This document shows, one piece after another, positions 1 to 23,300 of a stretch of 64,000 nt of DNA. Origin of the DNA: Marisa cornuarietis (taxonomy: Eukaryota; Mollusca; Gastropoda; Architaenioglossa; Ampullariidae); contig SMMW01000015.1 in assembly GCA_004794655.1 (NCBI GenBank), forward strand, positions 248,001 to 312,000, read 5' to 3'. The position numbers and the translations under genes were made by a program. The notes under the pieces were generated by a model. It worked only from the letters and a program-made list of their open reading frames with translations. It made no database searches and was not told the origin of the DNA. The number at the start of each line of letters is the position of its first letter. Position 1 is the first letter of the stretch.

Positions 1-146
1 TCTGGTCATAGGATGGACCAAACAGACATGAGTCGTTATTGTTTTTCCTGTTCACAGAGTAGCATGCAAAATACTTCTTGGAAAACTGTAATATCCAATG
101 TGTTAGGAAAGCAGCGCAAATCCACCGATAAAATATTTACAAACTA

Positions 147-750
147 GGTTCAAATTCAGACGATACAGCATTGTATATGAGTGGAAGTGTAAAATCATTT
201 ACAGAAAGTGTTAAAAATCTCAATATTTTTGCAAGAATGTTAGGTCTAAAAGTAAACTATGATAAAACCCAAGTTATATGGATAGGTAGTAAGAAGAACT
301 GTCAGACAAGTTTCGTGTGTGGTATGAATTTGCTGGGATCCAGGAATTTTCAAATACCTAAGTATCCCTTTATCTGTTGATGTGGGTCACATTGTGAGAG
401 AACCACTGATATCAAATATAATATAATATATAAATATATATAATAATATTATATAAGAATTTCTCACAAGAATGTAACTTGAACCTCCCCAATTTCAAAC
501 GAACACAAAAATAGCTTGTTGTAGATGGTATATATATTTGAGAGGTCCCAGGGCAATGGCAAGTGATAGTTTAAAAATGAAATTCATATTCACAGACCAT
601 CATCTGGGAATAGAAACATACACAGAAATACTTATGCTCTTGTCTTCTCATAAAAATCAAAATTAATGGCAGTAAATCATATAGAGAAACTGAAGTCAGC
701 TTTTGAGTACAGGAAAATTAAGTCCAATGATTTTCAAACTCCTATACAAC
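147..750 (+). pseudogene. L1/Tx1-like reverse transcriptase fragment
   Basis: Decayed piece of a LINE ORF2. The translation begins at a DDT-type catalytic remnant (SDDTALY, about 158-178), then follows the segment FARMLGLKVNYDKTQVIWIG. After a frameshift near 330 it continues as WDPGIFKYLSIPLS, and after further breaks as LNLPNFKRTQ and WYIYLRGP (to about 560). This is the order seen in the better-preserved minus-strand element at 51.6-57.7 kb, which has FARFSGLNINFDKTAAVWIG followed by WNPERFTVLGITFS, so both belong to one family group. Only the part downstream of the RT catalytic box remains. An AT-rich stretch at about 418-458 interrupts it. Several stops make it non-coding. The right limit is approximate. 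Confidence 0.7.
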
Positions 751-2807
751 AGCATCTTATTAATCATATACTCAGGCCTTAACTGGGACACTTCATCTTG
801 AACTGGTTTATTTTGCATTTTCCTTTTTAATACATATTTGATGAATAGGATCAGTTTTTAAAAAAATGTTGATATAAAAGCCATTGTTGATTGAATTCTT
901 TTTCTCTGTTGAACTTGTAAAAAGCAGCCTTTTCAATCAAAAATCTTTGTTTTAAGTGATTCCTAAAATTCTGGATTCCAGGTACTGCTTCCTGGATAGT
1001 ACACGTAAATAAAATACTTGGCTGAAAGCAAAATATAGTCTATTACTTTGTCTGTTAGCACATTTAGAGCACTACTGAAGAGAATGAGTTCTTTGCTTAA
1101 TGTAATTGACTAAGTATGTGTGCATGCATGGTGTAACAGGTCTATTAGTTCCTTCCAAAATAGAGATTGCCAATCTACTCAGACATTGACAATGCCAAAA
1201 AGGATGCTTTAATGACTCAATCTCCTTTATACACAAATTTTCTGTAGACTGTGCTGTAAAAATTTATTTTTGTGAATCGCCTTAGTGTAGGGATAAGGCA
1301 CTATACAAGTGACCTTTATTATTATTATAGAAGAGCCAACTAGTTTACAAGTAGAAAGAAATTTCTGGGTAAGGAGGATCCAATGCACCAGTAATCTTAT
1401 CTGGAACCATCTTAACAGAGGGTCGGGGTACTTTTATAATTTTTGCCAATCGGAATAGTCAGATTTAGAATTCCATTTAGAAACTGCTGAAGGCTTTGAC
1501 TGAATTTGTGAAAGTAATGATTTCACACTGTGGTTTCATTTGGCAATATATGACCATACAATACAATTAAGTGTTTGTACCTTGCTTCTCAGTAAATATC
1601 CTAATTTGCTTTGATAATGTCTTATGGCATGTATTATGCCCTCATGTAGCAGAAAAGTTGTTCTCTCTACTTTCTTTGGAATTATTGAAAGGATATGTCT
1701 TCTCATTCACTCACTAGGTCCATAACTTGAGAGATATTTGCATTTACCTATCCTTAATATATACTACCCTTCCATCTCTAATTATACTCCTATTGTATTC
1801 ACTCATGAAATTTTCTGACCTTTTGGGGAGGCGCTTGTTAGATAATTTTTTATTGTGTTTAACCAAAACGGATTGTGAACTCTTTTGCATGATAAGATTG
1901 CCACATTCAGCCCCTTACTTACAGTTAGATGTTTTGATGAAGATGATCACAGTTTCTTTGACACGTGAAAAAAAAACCCTTGTAACACCATACAATTGTC
2001 CAATTTTTCCAAAAATAAATAAAATAAAGAAACTGCCCAATTAAAAATAGCTGCCTAATGGGTAACTGTAATTGTTCTAAAATTAAACTGTGTTAGTTTG
2101 TCTAAATATCTGTCTATATGTTTTATATATATACTTTAAATCATAAAATTTTCAGAATATTCATTTTTGTCACCAAGTTCCTCAGCTTTTGTGAACTTCA
2201 GATATGAAAAAGTGGGTTTCATCGGGATTGAACCATACTTTAGTACAAGAAACATTTTGGCTCCCACCCATGCATAAATCTGATTTACCTTCATGGACAA
2301 CAGTGATAGGGCGGCCATTTTCAAAGTAAAAAGCTTGTGGAAATTTTTGTTATACAAGTGGCAGGGCAGCAAACAAAGTCAATCATTATGCCTGGAAAGT
2401 TTGAATGTGCATGTTCCAACATAAACGGCTACAAGAAAAAGATTACAATGACTGGATATTGTAGGACAAAATAATTCAAGAGTATGGTGGGGATTTTGTA
2501 ATGTGTCTTTGAATACTGCATCTATGATTGAAGCTAGCTTAAAAACAATGTGAAGACCAAAAAAAAAAAAACATGGAAATAATAATAAGCACCATAGAGC
2601 TGAAACTAACTTCTTCAGCCCTGATAGAAAATGGTTAAAAAAAATTGTGTCCCAGGTATTATCTTCCTTCTTATAAATCTGTGATAAAATGAAATATGAG
2701 TGACAGATGACCTGTTGTTAGTTTTGTCTGCATGTTATGAAAACATCCTCAAATGGTCCTTGTAATAGGTCTCTAGGTCCTTTGAAAGTCCTTATTTTTA
2801 GTGTGAG
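751..2807. other. Gene-poor A+T-rich flank
   Basis: No supported gene. The longest open frames (1727-2044 plus, 2136-2372 minus) have no recognisable motif and biased, low-complexity composition. The only assignable item is a LINE-type 3' tail near 1273-1328. Confidence 0.5.
1273..1328 (+). repeat. CR1/L2-like LINE 3' tail
   Basis: The sequence has an AGGGATAAGGCACTATACAA core followed by a (TTA)n run. This resembles the conserved 3' end of many CR1/L2-group LINEs or SINEs that borrow it (GGCGCTATA-type end plus ATT repeats). No coding sequence precedes it, so it is a severely 5'-truncated copy. Confidence 0.5.
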
Positions 2808-3966
2808 ATGACAACTGTACCTGACGTCTCGTTAACGGACACACTTGTCCCTGAGCAGCTTGCCACAAGAGACAGCGAAAACCCTACCTTGTGTTAGAAC
2901 AACCCACTACTCAAAATATATCATCTAGTCTCGCCCTTCTCTCTACTTCTCTGTCCCGCTTGGAACAGTCACAGTCCGCTTTTGTTTATTCTGTAGACAG
3001 CCAACTCCGTGGTATTGGAGACATCATCACTCACCCAATTTCGCAGCAAATACAAACCTTCTGCCAATCCTTGGTGCAAAACATCAGCGGGCTCCAACGT
3101 AGTATGGACTCGGTTAATGCAAAGATATGTGAAAATAGGAGACACATTGACGTTTTAACTGAGGTAAATAAATAGCTAAGAGAGAAACTGGGTGAGATGA
3201 CAATGGAGATGGACAAGCTCGAAGCTGTGTCTCGACGAAAGAACCTCAAAATGTTTGGCATTAAAGAAAGGACTGGCGAAAATTATGCTGAGTGTAGCTC
3301 TAGAGTGATATGCCTTTTAAATGAATTCTGTGCTGAAAAATCATGGTGTGCGGAAGACATTGAGCGGGCTCATTGCTTCGGAAACAGAAAGCCTGGTGAG
3401 ACCCACCCCAGGCCCTTAATTGTACAATTTCATCGGTGGAATGACAAAATGCCAATCCTGAGTAACAAGACGACTAGAGACAAACTTCGGGCGGCCGGTA
3501 TCAGAGTCGCCAGTGATCTGACGAGACAACAGAAGAACAATATCCTAAAAGCTCACGAGGAAGGGGCCTTTACATTCTATAAAAACGGTAAACTTCATAC
3601 AGTACCGAGACACGTCCCCAAACCCATGATGCCTACGACAATAGCAGTGTCATCAAAGACGACGCCCACTACACCATGATAGACCCCGGTCACCCTGTTA
3701 CTGTCTCTGCAGGTGACGACAACGATAGTGATGCGTTGTCTGCTGAATTGCCGACCTTACAGCAATCTTACTCTTCTGGACTCTTCGAAGAACTGCCTAC
3801 TGGTCATGACGATTGCAACACATCTCATGTTAGCTGCACCAATCAACAGGCAATCAGCGGGCTCCAAAACACTGTAAGTGGGCCAAGATCACCACCTTTT
3901 ACGCACAAACACCACGTGCAAAACGCTAATCGAGTGAATGACATCAGAGAAACACACCCAACCCAA
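2808..3966 (+). pseudogene. LINE ORF1: coiled-coil / RRM-type nucleic-acid-binding protein
   Basis: An ATG at 2808 opens a frame that ends at about 2892. The main frame then runs 2891-3679, interrupted only by one in-frame TAG at 3173-3175, and a third frame (3676-3969) supplies a low-complexity tail. The middle part is helical and heptad-like. It is followed by an RRM-like segment (RRKNLKMFGIKE, about residue 115 of the main frame) and a C-terminal domain with the pattern RPLIVQF...KLRAAGIRVASD. This arrangement is that of L1-type ORF1 proteins, which bind the element's RNA. The single stop plus two frameshifts make it inactive. It precedes the endonuclease-RT region by about 300 bases, the expected order. 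Confidence 0.75.
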
Positions 3967-4269
3967 TAGCCAAACAACGCGAGCTGTTCAGCTCCAGGCG
4001 CCATAAACGCCGGTCAACCTCATTACGAGACAAGATCACGTCGGGTTATGACAGCTGACGCTACACAAAAACAATTACCCGCCAGCTGGACTAAAGCAGT
4101 TTCACGCAAACCGGTCCCTAGTGGTAGTGACAGAGATAAAACTGCAGTCTCAAACAGACAGAACTCTAGAAAATCAAAATCAACCTCCACAAAATGAGAA
4201 CTCGGCCATGGCCCAGAAAATGTAAGTAGTGCGCACACACTGGTCAGCACAAATTGCTCCTTGCATGAT

Positions 4270-5110
4270 AACCAGTCACCTTTTTGTCGTGGAATATTGA
4301 CAGTATACTGCCTAAGCTGTCAGACCGTGGTTTTATTTCTTATATATCTAGCTTTGATTTTGTCTGTTTAGTCGAAACTTGGACAACTGAAAACTTTATT
4401 TGCGACCAGTTTTCTACGCACTTTTGCTTTCCGCAAAAAAACTGACAATTCAGGGTAGAGGATCAGGGGGGGTAATGCTTTTAGTGAAGAAATATTTTAG
4501 CAGATTCATTAGGAATATTGATATAAATTATGAAAACATTATAGTCATAGAAATTTCAAGACTTATTTGGCACGGACACAGAGATGTACCTCATTCGCAC
4601 ATATTTACCTCCAGTTGACTCTCCTTTCTATGAGGTATCTGATTTTAATAATGGTATATCTATTCTGGAGCATTGTTTACGAGATATTTTGGAAAAATTT
4701 GGGGAAGTTGCAGTTATTATATGCGGGGACTTAAATGCGAGACCTTCCAACGAAAATCCTGTATATGCAGACCTTGCAGCAGACCCACTGACACAGGGAA
4801 ATACATGCCCCACCAGTACCAGACAATCCCAGGACCAGACTTTAAACGATTACGGTAAACTGCTGTTAGAATTTTGCTCCGTTTTTGACTTGTCAATTTT
4901 GAACGGAAACTGCAACGGCGCCGAAAATTGAAACCTTACATACATTTCCCAGTCTGCCTGCAGTATCATAGACTATTTCATTCTTTCTAGCAATGTTGTA
5001 TATTTGCCAAGGAAATTAATTGTTCATGAACGTTTGGAGTCACAGCATCTACCTTTAGTATGCACTTTATGCTCTGACCTGCACGGTAAGTAGAACCTGA
5101 CAACAGTTCC
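4270..5110 (+). pseudogene. LINE apurinic-type endonuclease, N-terminal part of ORF2
   Basis: The exonuclease-endonuclease-phosphatase domain that nicks target DNA for reverse transcription. The first half is broken by frameshifts but shows LVETWTTENF (about 4370-4400) where the catalytic Glu-Thr motif is expected. The second half reads cleanly at 4584-4931, with an RTYLPP motif and the hallmark GDLNAR at about 4725-4742. The C-terminal Asp-His pair region is degraded (SQHLPL, about 5040). The reading stops at about 5115, where an antisense LINE was inserted, and the ORF2 linker resumes at about 6870. Confidence 0.75.
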
Positions 5111-5120
5111 GATGTTATCA

Positions 5121-6868
5121 AAAAAATAATAATAATAATAGTGAAGATTTTTATAGCGCATATTCACAGTCATAGAGAGCATGCTTTTAGCGCTTAAAAC
5201 GAGGAAGAGACGTGGACTAAGTAGATGCAAAACAAAGGGGACGAAAGAAAACGACAGTACTGACGACAAAACAGAAAACAAAAGGCATCAAGTAACGGGA
5301 ACAGAGAAATATAGTGATTCTGCGAGAAAGATGGGTAAAGTAGCAAGAGGGAAGGGGGGGTTAAGAAGGACTAGCATTGTGTGGACTGTGTTCGGAATAA
5401 TGCTCAAGGAAGAGGTGCCTTTTCAGTGCAGATTTGAAAGATTCAGTTGTAGGAATGTGGCGGATATGGAAAGGGAGAGAGTTCCATTGTTTTGCAGCAC
5501 AGTAGCCAAAAGTCCTGTGACCATATGTTGTTGTTCTGTTGACAGAAACAGTAAGGATACGGTCGTCAGACGAAGAGCGTAGTTGTCTGGACGGAGAGTA
5601 AGGGATGAGAAGTTCGGAGAAATAGTCAGGACAGGAGCCAGCAAAAAAATTAAAACACAGCACAGTTTGTACTGAATGCGAGAACGGATGGGTAGCCAGT
5701 GTAGAAAACGAAGGAGAGGAGTGACATGGTCCCGTTTCCTTGCTCTAAGCACCAGACGCGCAGCAGAGTTCTGTACTCTCTGGAGTCTCTGAATGAGGTA
5801 GTCGGGGCAGCCTGCCAGCAAGGAGTTGCAGTAGTCAAGTCGAGAAAGAACAAACGCACAGACAAGAGTGTTGGTAGCGCGTGTAGAGAGAAAGTGGCGG
5901 ATGGCACTGATCTTACGGAGCTCATAATAGGCAGACCGACAGACAGCTGTAACATGTTTATTGTCATGTCATCAGTGACAATAAATCCCAGATTCCTAAC
6001 GGATGACGTGAAGGTGATGTTGCTGTCGCCCACCTTGATGTGATTGGGCAGACTGACGAGTGAAGGTTGATGTCTTCTTCTATGGCACAAGAGGGCTTCC
6101 GTTTTATCATCATTTAGTTTAAGCTTGTTTTTTTACCACCCAGCCCTTGACATCGCTGATGCAAGCTTCTAGAGTGCTAATAGCAGAGTGAGACTCAGCC
6201 GGTAGAGTAGAACAGTAAAGCTGCGTGTCGTCAGCATAGGATTGATGAGAAACCTGGTGAGACCGGATGCATGATGAAAGTGGTTTAGTATACAGGATGA
6301 ATAGAACTGGGCCAAGTACTGAGCCTTGGGGAACACCACAGAAAAGTGAAGCAGGGCGAGATATCTGACCATCAACTAACACAGTCTGGGTCCTATCGGT
6401 GAGATAGGAGTTGAACCAAGAGAGGGCAGGTCCAGAAATCCCGTAGAGGGTGTGGAGTCTGTGAAGAAGCAGAGAGTGGTCTATAGTGTCAAATGCAGCA
6501 GACAGGTCCAGTAGGGTTAATGGAGAGACATCACCACTGTCAAGAGCAGTTAATATGTCTGTTGTTACTTTAATAAGAGTGGTCTCGGTGCTGTGGAAAG
6601 GTCTATATGCCGACTGAGCTTGTGGGATAAGATGGTGCTCTTGTAAGTAGGCCCAGAGTTGTGTCAAAACTATTTTCTCTATGATCTTAGAGAGAAAAGA
6701 CAAGTTGGAAACTGGACGGTAGTTGTTCAGCACATTGACGTCAAGCGTGGATTTCTTTAGAAGTGGCCTCACCACCGCATTTTTGGAACAATGATGGGAA
6801 AACACCTGACGACAAGCTGACATTTACAATATTTGTGATGGCAGGAAGTAGAGTATCTAGGCACTCGA
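5121..6868 (-). mobile_element. 5'-truncated CR1-like LINE inserted antisense in another LINE
   Basis: Minus-strand insertion with a 3' tail of (TTA/ATT)n at 5121-5140 preceded by a TATAGCGC-type 3' end. The 5' truncation lies near 6868, where the reading switches from CR1 protein on the minus strand to host-LINE protein on the plus strand. The host reading frame stops at one edge and resumes at the other, so the insertion is younger than the 2.8-9.5 kb element. No convincing target duplication was seen, as is common for CR1-group elements. Confidence 0.85.
5361..6863 (-). pseudogene. CR1-like reverse transcriptase
   Basis: Read from 6863 downward, the translation starts inside the linker (LDTLLPAITNIVN) and gives a nearly continuous RT. 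Landmarks are VLNNYRPVSNLSFLSKI, YRPFHSTETTLI, LLDLSAAFDTIDH, FCGVPQGSVLGPVLF and the catalytic YADDTQLY near 6230. The reading then moves between frames through NHIKVGDS, RLQRVQNSAARLV, FLHWLPI and FGYCAAKQWNSLP before ending at about 5361. LLDLSAAFDTIDH, VPQGSVLGP and HWLPI are diagnostic of the CR1/L2 group. The main RT block (6119-6823) is open for 234 codons. Frameshifts lie near 6780, 6110, 5700 and 5550, so it is a dead, 5'-truncated copy. Confidence 0.9.
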
Positions 6869-6869
6869 G

Positions 6870-9240
6870 CAGAAGGCATGGAATAACATGGAATCCTGAA
6901 CTAAAACATACATTCCTGTCCAATCTTCAGTCCCCCGAGTTTTTAGAAAAGCTAGATAGAGCTAGAACCATGATTTATACAAACGTGAACACAGCCGTGG
7001 ACCTGTTCACCACTGGACTGAAATTCGCTGCTAATGATATGAAGAACAACTGTCTAGGCACAATAGAAGAAATAAATGGTTTGATAGCGAATGTTACGCA
7101 GCAAAGAAAGCAGCTAGGCGAGCGCTCTTTATGTTTAGGCACACACGCACAGAAGAAAACCTTAGATTTTACATTGAAACGAAAAAGTTGTACAGAAAAT
7201 TAATTTCCCCCAAAAAAGCCCACTTAAAATTAGAAGCTCTCAGAAGGATAGAAAATAGTATGAACGACTCGAGCACCTTTTGGAAAGCTCTTAAAGCTCT
7301 CCAACCTAAAACAATAGCGAAAAATAGTATACCAATAAAAGATTGGTATAATTACTTCCAGACAGTCTTCAAAGATAAGCTGGATAGCTACGTAGATACC
7401 CAGACTGACGACACGGACAATGACAGAGAACATTCTTACAACAATGACTCAAAAGTGATAGAAACATCACACCAGGTGAAATAAGAGATGGGATTAAGCA
7501 TCTGAAACTTAACAAAGCATCAGGTCCTGATGGAATTGTACCTGAACTGCTAAAACAGAGTATTGACACTACTCTTCCTTTTTTAGTAGAGCTGTTTAAC
7601 CATTTATTCTCGTCAGGCTAGTTTCCAGAAGCATGGTCAGAAGCCATCATTCATCCATTACATAAGAAAGGGAAAACTGAAGATCCAAATAATTATAGAG
7701 GCATTTCTCTGCTAAATATATGCAGCAAATTGTATACATTTATCCTAAATAAGCGGTTGTCCGAATGGCTCGAAGAAACATGCGTTGTTGGCGAGATTCA
7801 GGCAGGTTTTCGCAAAGACTACTCTGCAACCGATCACATTTTCACACTATTTGCAATGATACAATAACACCTCCTACAAAAAAAGAAATTATATGTAGCT
7901 TTCATAGACTTCCAGAAAGCCTTTGACTCTGTTTCTCATGCTAAATTATGGCAAATGCTGTGGAGAAAGGGTATTCGGGGGAAATTGTACCGGGCATTAA
8001 AGAGTATTTACACAATCGTAAAGGCACGTGTACGCTCCAGAGCTAACCTCTCTGATTTCTTCTACTGCCCTAACGGCCTAAAACAAAGAGAAATAACCAG
8101 CCCTATTTTATTTTCACTATTCATTAACAAATTGGCACAGGATATCATTCAGAGCGGTAAACATGGTATACAGCTTCACCCAGATCTTATAGAAATCTTC
8201 ATTCTGTTGTTTGCTGATGATATTCTATTATTATCTGATACCGCTATTGGCCTCCAAAATCAGCTAAACGTTCTATCCAGAAGTTCTGAAGAATTAAACC
8301 TCACAGTAAATCTAGAAAAGTCAAATTCAGGAATGGCGGTCATTTGGCAGGCAGAGAAAGATGGACATGTAATGGTAAGCCACTTAAAGTAGTAAATTCT
8401 TATAAATATCTTGGTTTATTCTTTTCGACTAGATTTTCCTTTTCGGCTACTTTCAGTGATCTGTCAATAAAAGCAAAACAAGGCGTCGTTCAAATTTTCA
8501 AGACTCTTTGGAAAATTGGGTGTTACAATCCGAACCTTCTGTTTAAGCTATTTGACAGCCGAATAAGACCATTGCTTTTGTACGGATCTGAAATCTGGGA
8601 CCTAAAAACTCATCTTCCTGTGGAGCGAGTACATACCTTTGCACTGAAAAAGTTGTTAAATGTTAGCCCCAAAAACTCCAAACGACATGATCTATGGTGA
8701 TACTGGTAGATTTCCCTTATCGATCCATGCCAAAGTTTCATGTTTGCGATACTGGTTACGTCTGAAAAGACTTAACTCCAACAGGATACCACGGAAAGCA
8801 TATAATATGTTGTTGCAACTGCATATTAGGGGGAAGGTATGCTGGGTATCAGAAGTGTGTATGACTCTATACTCGTATGGTTTTGGATATATGTGGATGA
8901 ATCAGGGTATACAGAATGTGAGACTCTTCCTTCGTGTTTTTAAGCAACGTCTTATCGACTGTTACAAACAAGACTGGCATCAACATGTTGCAGACAGTTC
9001 TAGGTATACCGTTTATGCAACTTTAAAACCAACTCTACAGTTAGAACCCTATCTGCATATTGTTTAAAATAAGATTCTGAGAGATTCCCTAATCAGATTT
9101 CGTATGGGAATTTCTGACCTGAAAACTCATAGGTACAGATACGTGACTACTACAGAGCCAGACTTCAAATGCCCCCATTGTCAGACAGCGCAAGACGATG
9201 AAATACATCTTTTCCATTGCCATCTTTTAGAGGATCTGAG
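6870..9240 (+). pseudogene. LINE reverse transcriptase, C-terminal part of ORF2
   Basis: Resumes the ORF2 reading interrupted at 5.1 kb. The linker (WNPELKHTF, 6890 onward) is followed by SGPDGIVPELL (about 7520), NNYRGISLLN (about 7690), AGFRKDYSATDH (about 7800), FIDFQKAFDSV (about 7905), LKQREITSPILFSLF (about 8080), the catalytic FADD (about 8210) and a long thumb/C-terminal region to about 9065. A zinc-finger-like CPHC...H...H cluster lies near 9170-9230. Three or four frameshifts (about 7200, 7480, 8390, 8690) and stops at 7621 and 7866 inactivate it. The palm motifs, including both catalytic aspartates, remain. Clade assignment would need a tree. Confidence 0.85.
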
Positions 9241-9514
9241 ACTTGAATTTTTGCCAATTCAGTAAAGAACCCAACCATCATATTTCTCAATTAATCTTTT
9301 GTTTAATGATGCTTCACACCTTAACTGTCTTGCTAGATACCTGTACTATTGCTTTAAACGTAAAGTTTAAAGTGGTATTGTTTAATTACTCTGTATTATT
9401 CTATGTCATGATACGATATTATGATAAACTATACTGAAGTAGTTAGGCTTCATGATATTGTACAAGCTGTGCTCATCACCTGAATGTTGGGGCCACGTGG
9501 CCTGAGTCAATGAA

Positions 9515-9536
9515 GTTCGTTCGTTCGTTCGTTCGT
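9515..9536 (+). repeat. (GTTC)n tail
   Basis: Five and a half tandem GTTC units directly after a conserved-looking 3' end. It forms the probable 3' terminus of the + strand LINE that begins at 2808. Confidence 0.8.
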
Positions 9537-9641
9537 ACTCCATGGTCAATTTGTTTGTCATTACCTGTTTGCCAAATTCTTATGATATTAAGTGTCAATT
9601 TCTTAAGTGATGTTTCTTCAAAGTCCAAAGTGACAATGTAA

Positions 9642-20331
<10,690 letters not shown>

Positions 20332-20618
20332 ACATGCAACACTTCCATTGCATACTAAATACTTCACCAATGGGAAGCTTATGGCATCAGAGTGACCTGG
20401 CTAATTATCCTTTCTTAGGCTCTTTAAACATATCCTTTCAAACTCTTGGATAATGTGATCTACAAAATATAATCATATTTGACTGTGCAGTATTGCATTT
20501 TCTTCTCAAAAGATCTATTGCGCATGTTGATTGGTCTGACTTGGAAGTTGAAAAATTAAACATATTTAGCTTGCAAATTACTGTCATCATATCAATTATT
20601 TAATTTTTTGTGGATTAA

Positions 20619-20624
20619 AATAAA
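20619..20624 (+). promoter_or_regulatory. Candidate PIK3C3 polyadenylation signal
   Basis: AATAAA 288 bases after the VPS34 stop codon at 20329-20331. A second AATAAA occurs at about 21174. The actual cleavage site cannot be decided from sequence alone. Confidence 0.35.
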
Positions 20625-23300
20625 AGTATGCTGTATTATGCCATCTTCTACAGTGCTTAACAATACTGGGTTTAAAAAAAGGTGGAAAAAAGTGCATCTT
20701 GGAGAAAACAAAATGCATCTTTCGGCATGATTTGACAACAAATATTCATCTAATTGGGATGTCAGTTTTGTTTCCATGCAATGAACAAAGGCAGTCATTT
20801 TGCAAAACTCTGATCTACTTGTGTGCATGTGTGTGTGTGTGTTAGGGGCAAGGGGTGTTACGTTCATGTGTTGTAAAAATAGTTTCAGCATCTTTTGTTC
20901 TATGTATTTGTTGTCAAACAGTATTGTAAGGGTTATGGGAGCAAATAATGATGCACTGACATATGTATTGCTATCTCCCCCCCCCTCCTCTTGGTGAATA
21001 GAAAATAATTTGACTAGGAATACACAAGTGTAGTTCACTGAATTTTTGAGAGTAACCACAGCTACATCATATGTCATTGCAAATCAGTTTGTTTTTATTT
21101 TTGAAAGTTCTCAAAAGTTTGGGTGCTATTCAATTAAGCCCTTTATAGAAGAGATATGTTGAAGGTTGAACTGTAATAAATGATTTGGTTACTGCCTTCT
21201 TTTTGAGTCTTCAAAAAATGTTGATTTGAGGATTATACCTTCTTATATGCTGCGTCATCATTGGGTTGTTTTTTTTTTTTTTGGGGGGGTACATGATAAT
21301 CTGGTCACCAGCTTTTGTAACCTTCCAATCTCTGCCTTTCTCAATGATTTGCTAGTCGGTTACAGCTATCTATAGTCTACCTCAAGAGAGGTGTGGAAAA
21401 AAAACAGCTACGACAGTAACAAGCATCAACTCATATCAGACAGTCCTCTACAACCGACCAACAGAAGTATCAAAACTATATAGCTTATGTTGCATAGTGA
21501 GCAAGCTAGCCAGTGCAAAAACTGTGACCAGTATTACCATATGGCCCATCGTGATCACGCCGAACAAGGCTGAACTCAATTGCAAGAAAGCCAAGTAACA
21601 CCGTTGACAAAAGCAACAACAGTGTCACAACTGGTGTGCTCACTGACGTCACCGCTACACACACGGTGTGCACGCGCATTCGAACAACACAAAACACAAC
21701 GACCTGCCAATGGGCTTCTCGTCCTTTGTTTACTAAACGAGCTCGCTGTCTACTTTACTGTTTAGTCCGGAAAGCTCCCACTCAAACACACTTCGAGCGC
21801 ACTGGTACGCGTACAGACTCTCGAACACACTAAGTCCCATATTCCACCCGGATCACCGTAGCTGGCACACTCACTCCAATCTGTTATTCCGAGCTCTTGG
21901 GTCGAAGTAACACTCGTCAGGACGTCGACGGGCTGCTTCCCGTCCCCGGATGCCCGACACAAGACGCACTATAGGGTTCACCCGACCCCAGGTCGACACC
22001 TTGGTCTTAGCGGTTCCTCCCTGTTGTAGTTAGTCACTCCTGGGTGGGTCCGCGTGCAGGGGAGGCTCTCGGGCCTAGCCGCCGCTAGGGACTTCTCGCT
22101 CACAACTCCTTCACATTAGTGGGTCCCCTGGAAGTTCCTGTAACTCGGTGTTTAATTATCTACTAATACTCTTATGTACGGTGCCAAAACGCCAAGTGAC
22201 AATTTATTTTCCTTCTTTTGAAATTACGATTCCTTACGAACAATTTTTTTTAGTATACTGCAGTAAAATCCTGACTGAAATTACGAATTTCGAAAAAGAT
22301 TAATATATTACCTTGTCTAGGCAAGGAACTTAGTTCTCTGATTCCCGGTCTCTGTAAATCCACCAGTACAGCAAGACCTACCGTCTCGGCGGTTTCGTTG
22401 GGAATCCTAACTACCCGTTCACCCAATCAAATCATGTGGTGAACTCTCGTCACTACTTTTAGCGGCTGCACGGTCACACGAACGCACACACTCGCCAACC
22501 ACGTTCGTTGGGAATATTAACTACCCGTTCACCCAGTCAAATCGCGTGGTGAACTCTCGTTACTACTTTTAAAAACAACTGCACGCTCTCTCCTGAACCG
22601 TACTCACATTCATACTTTCATCGCATACAGGGGAAACTAGCCCAGTGCCTTAGTACCTAGCAGGGAACTAACTCTAGTCCCTGCACTGTCACGGGTCGAT
22701 CCGTGACAAACGGTTACCATCCCTGGATGTTGTACAATAATCACTTTAACTAAGAAAGCAAAGGACACAAGTGCTATATGCAAGTAAAACAGTTTCCACA
22801 CCGATGAACATTTAGACAGTCACAAATTTTGGCTCATGTCGCACAGTGACCACACAACACACTTGACTATACCTCCATTCATGTTGCACAATGATTACTC
22901 CCACTAGCACAGAAGAGACTTCCGGAACCAGCTCATGTACGTTCCGTAACGGCCTTAGCAGTACGCCCACAGACTGTGAGTACGCCACGGGGCCCTGGGC
23001 ATGTGTCATATGCAAGGCCCCTGGGGGCCGAGAGCCGTAAGTGTAGGCTATATACCGTACCACAAGAATCTCCTATCGCGGGGGCCTCCTCAGACACGAG
23101 GCCTTGGGCGGTTGCCCCAGTTGCCACCCCCAAAGGCTGCCTCTGTGTACGTTGATGGTGCAGCCTCTTTTAAACAATGACCGCATCGATCATCGCAAGG
23201 GCGGTTTTAAGAATCATCCCTTTTTTTGTCGCATTGTTACAAAGTCGACCAGTGCAATAGAGAACATCGCAGCTGCCAAATCCACCTTATCTCGTACATG
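20625..23300. other. 3' flank of PIK3C3, no recognised gene
   Basis: Open frames here (for example the 161-codon minus frame at 20592-21077) lack motifs. From about 21400 the composition becomes more C+G-rich and CpG-containing, unlike the flanking DNA. This suggests a non-coding or LTR-like repeat, but no ends could be defined. It contains the tandem duplication at 22396-22588. Confidence 0.4.
22396..22588 (+). repeat. 110-bp-period tandem duplication
   Basis: A segment starting CGTTGGGAATCCTAACTACC and including GTGGTGAACTCTCGTCACTA at 22396-22475 recurs with a few substitutions at 22506-22588. The roughly 80 similar bases lie within a 110-base period. Confidence 0.8.

Larger units (their letters stand above)
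2808..9536 (+). mobile_element. Non-LTR retrotransposon (host of a nested LINE)
   Basis: A degenerate but full-order LINE: ORF1 with an L1-type RNA-binding region (2808-3966), endonuclease (about 4270-5110), reverse transcriptase and a C-terminal CPHC zinc-finger-like region (6870-9240), then a 3' end closing in a (GTTC)n tail at 9515-9536. An antisense CR1-like LINE occupies 5121-6868, between endonuclease and RT. The last PIK3C3 exons start only about 190 bases beyond the tail, so this element sits in the intron just upstream. Clade not resolved by eye; target duplications not found. Confidence 0.8.

Noticed and set aside
5726..6043. Plus-strand open frame in the CR1-like region
   Set aside because: It is the mirror of the CR1 RT thumb coding region on the minus strand.
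20592..21077. 161-codon minus-strand open frame
   Set aside because: No motif, low-complexity composition, and located in the likely PIK3C3 3' untranslated region or flank on the opposite strand.
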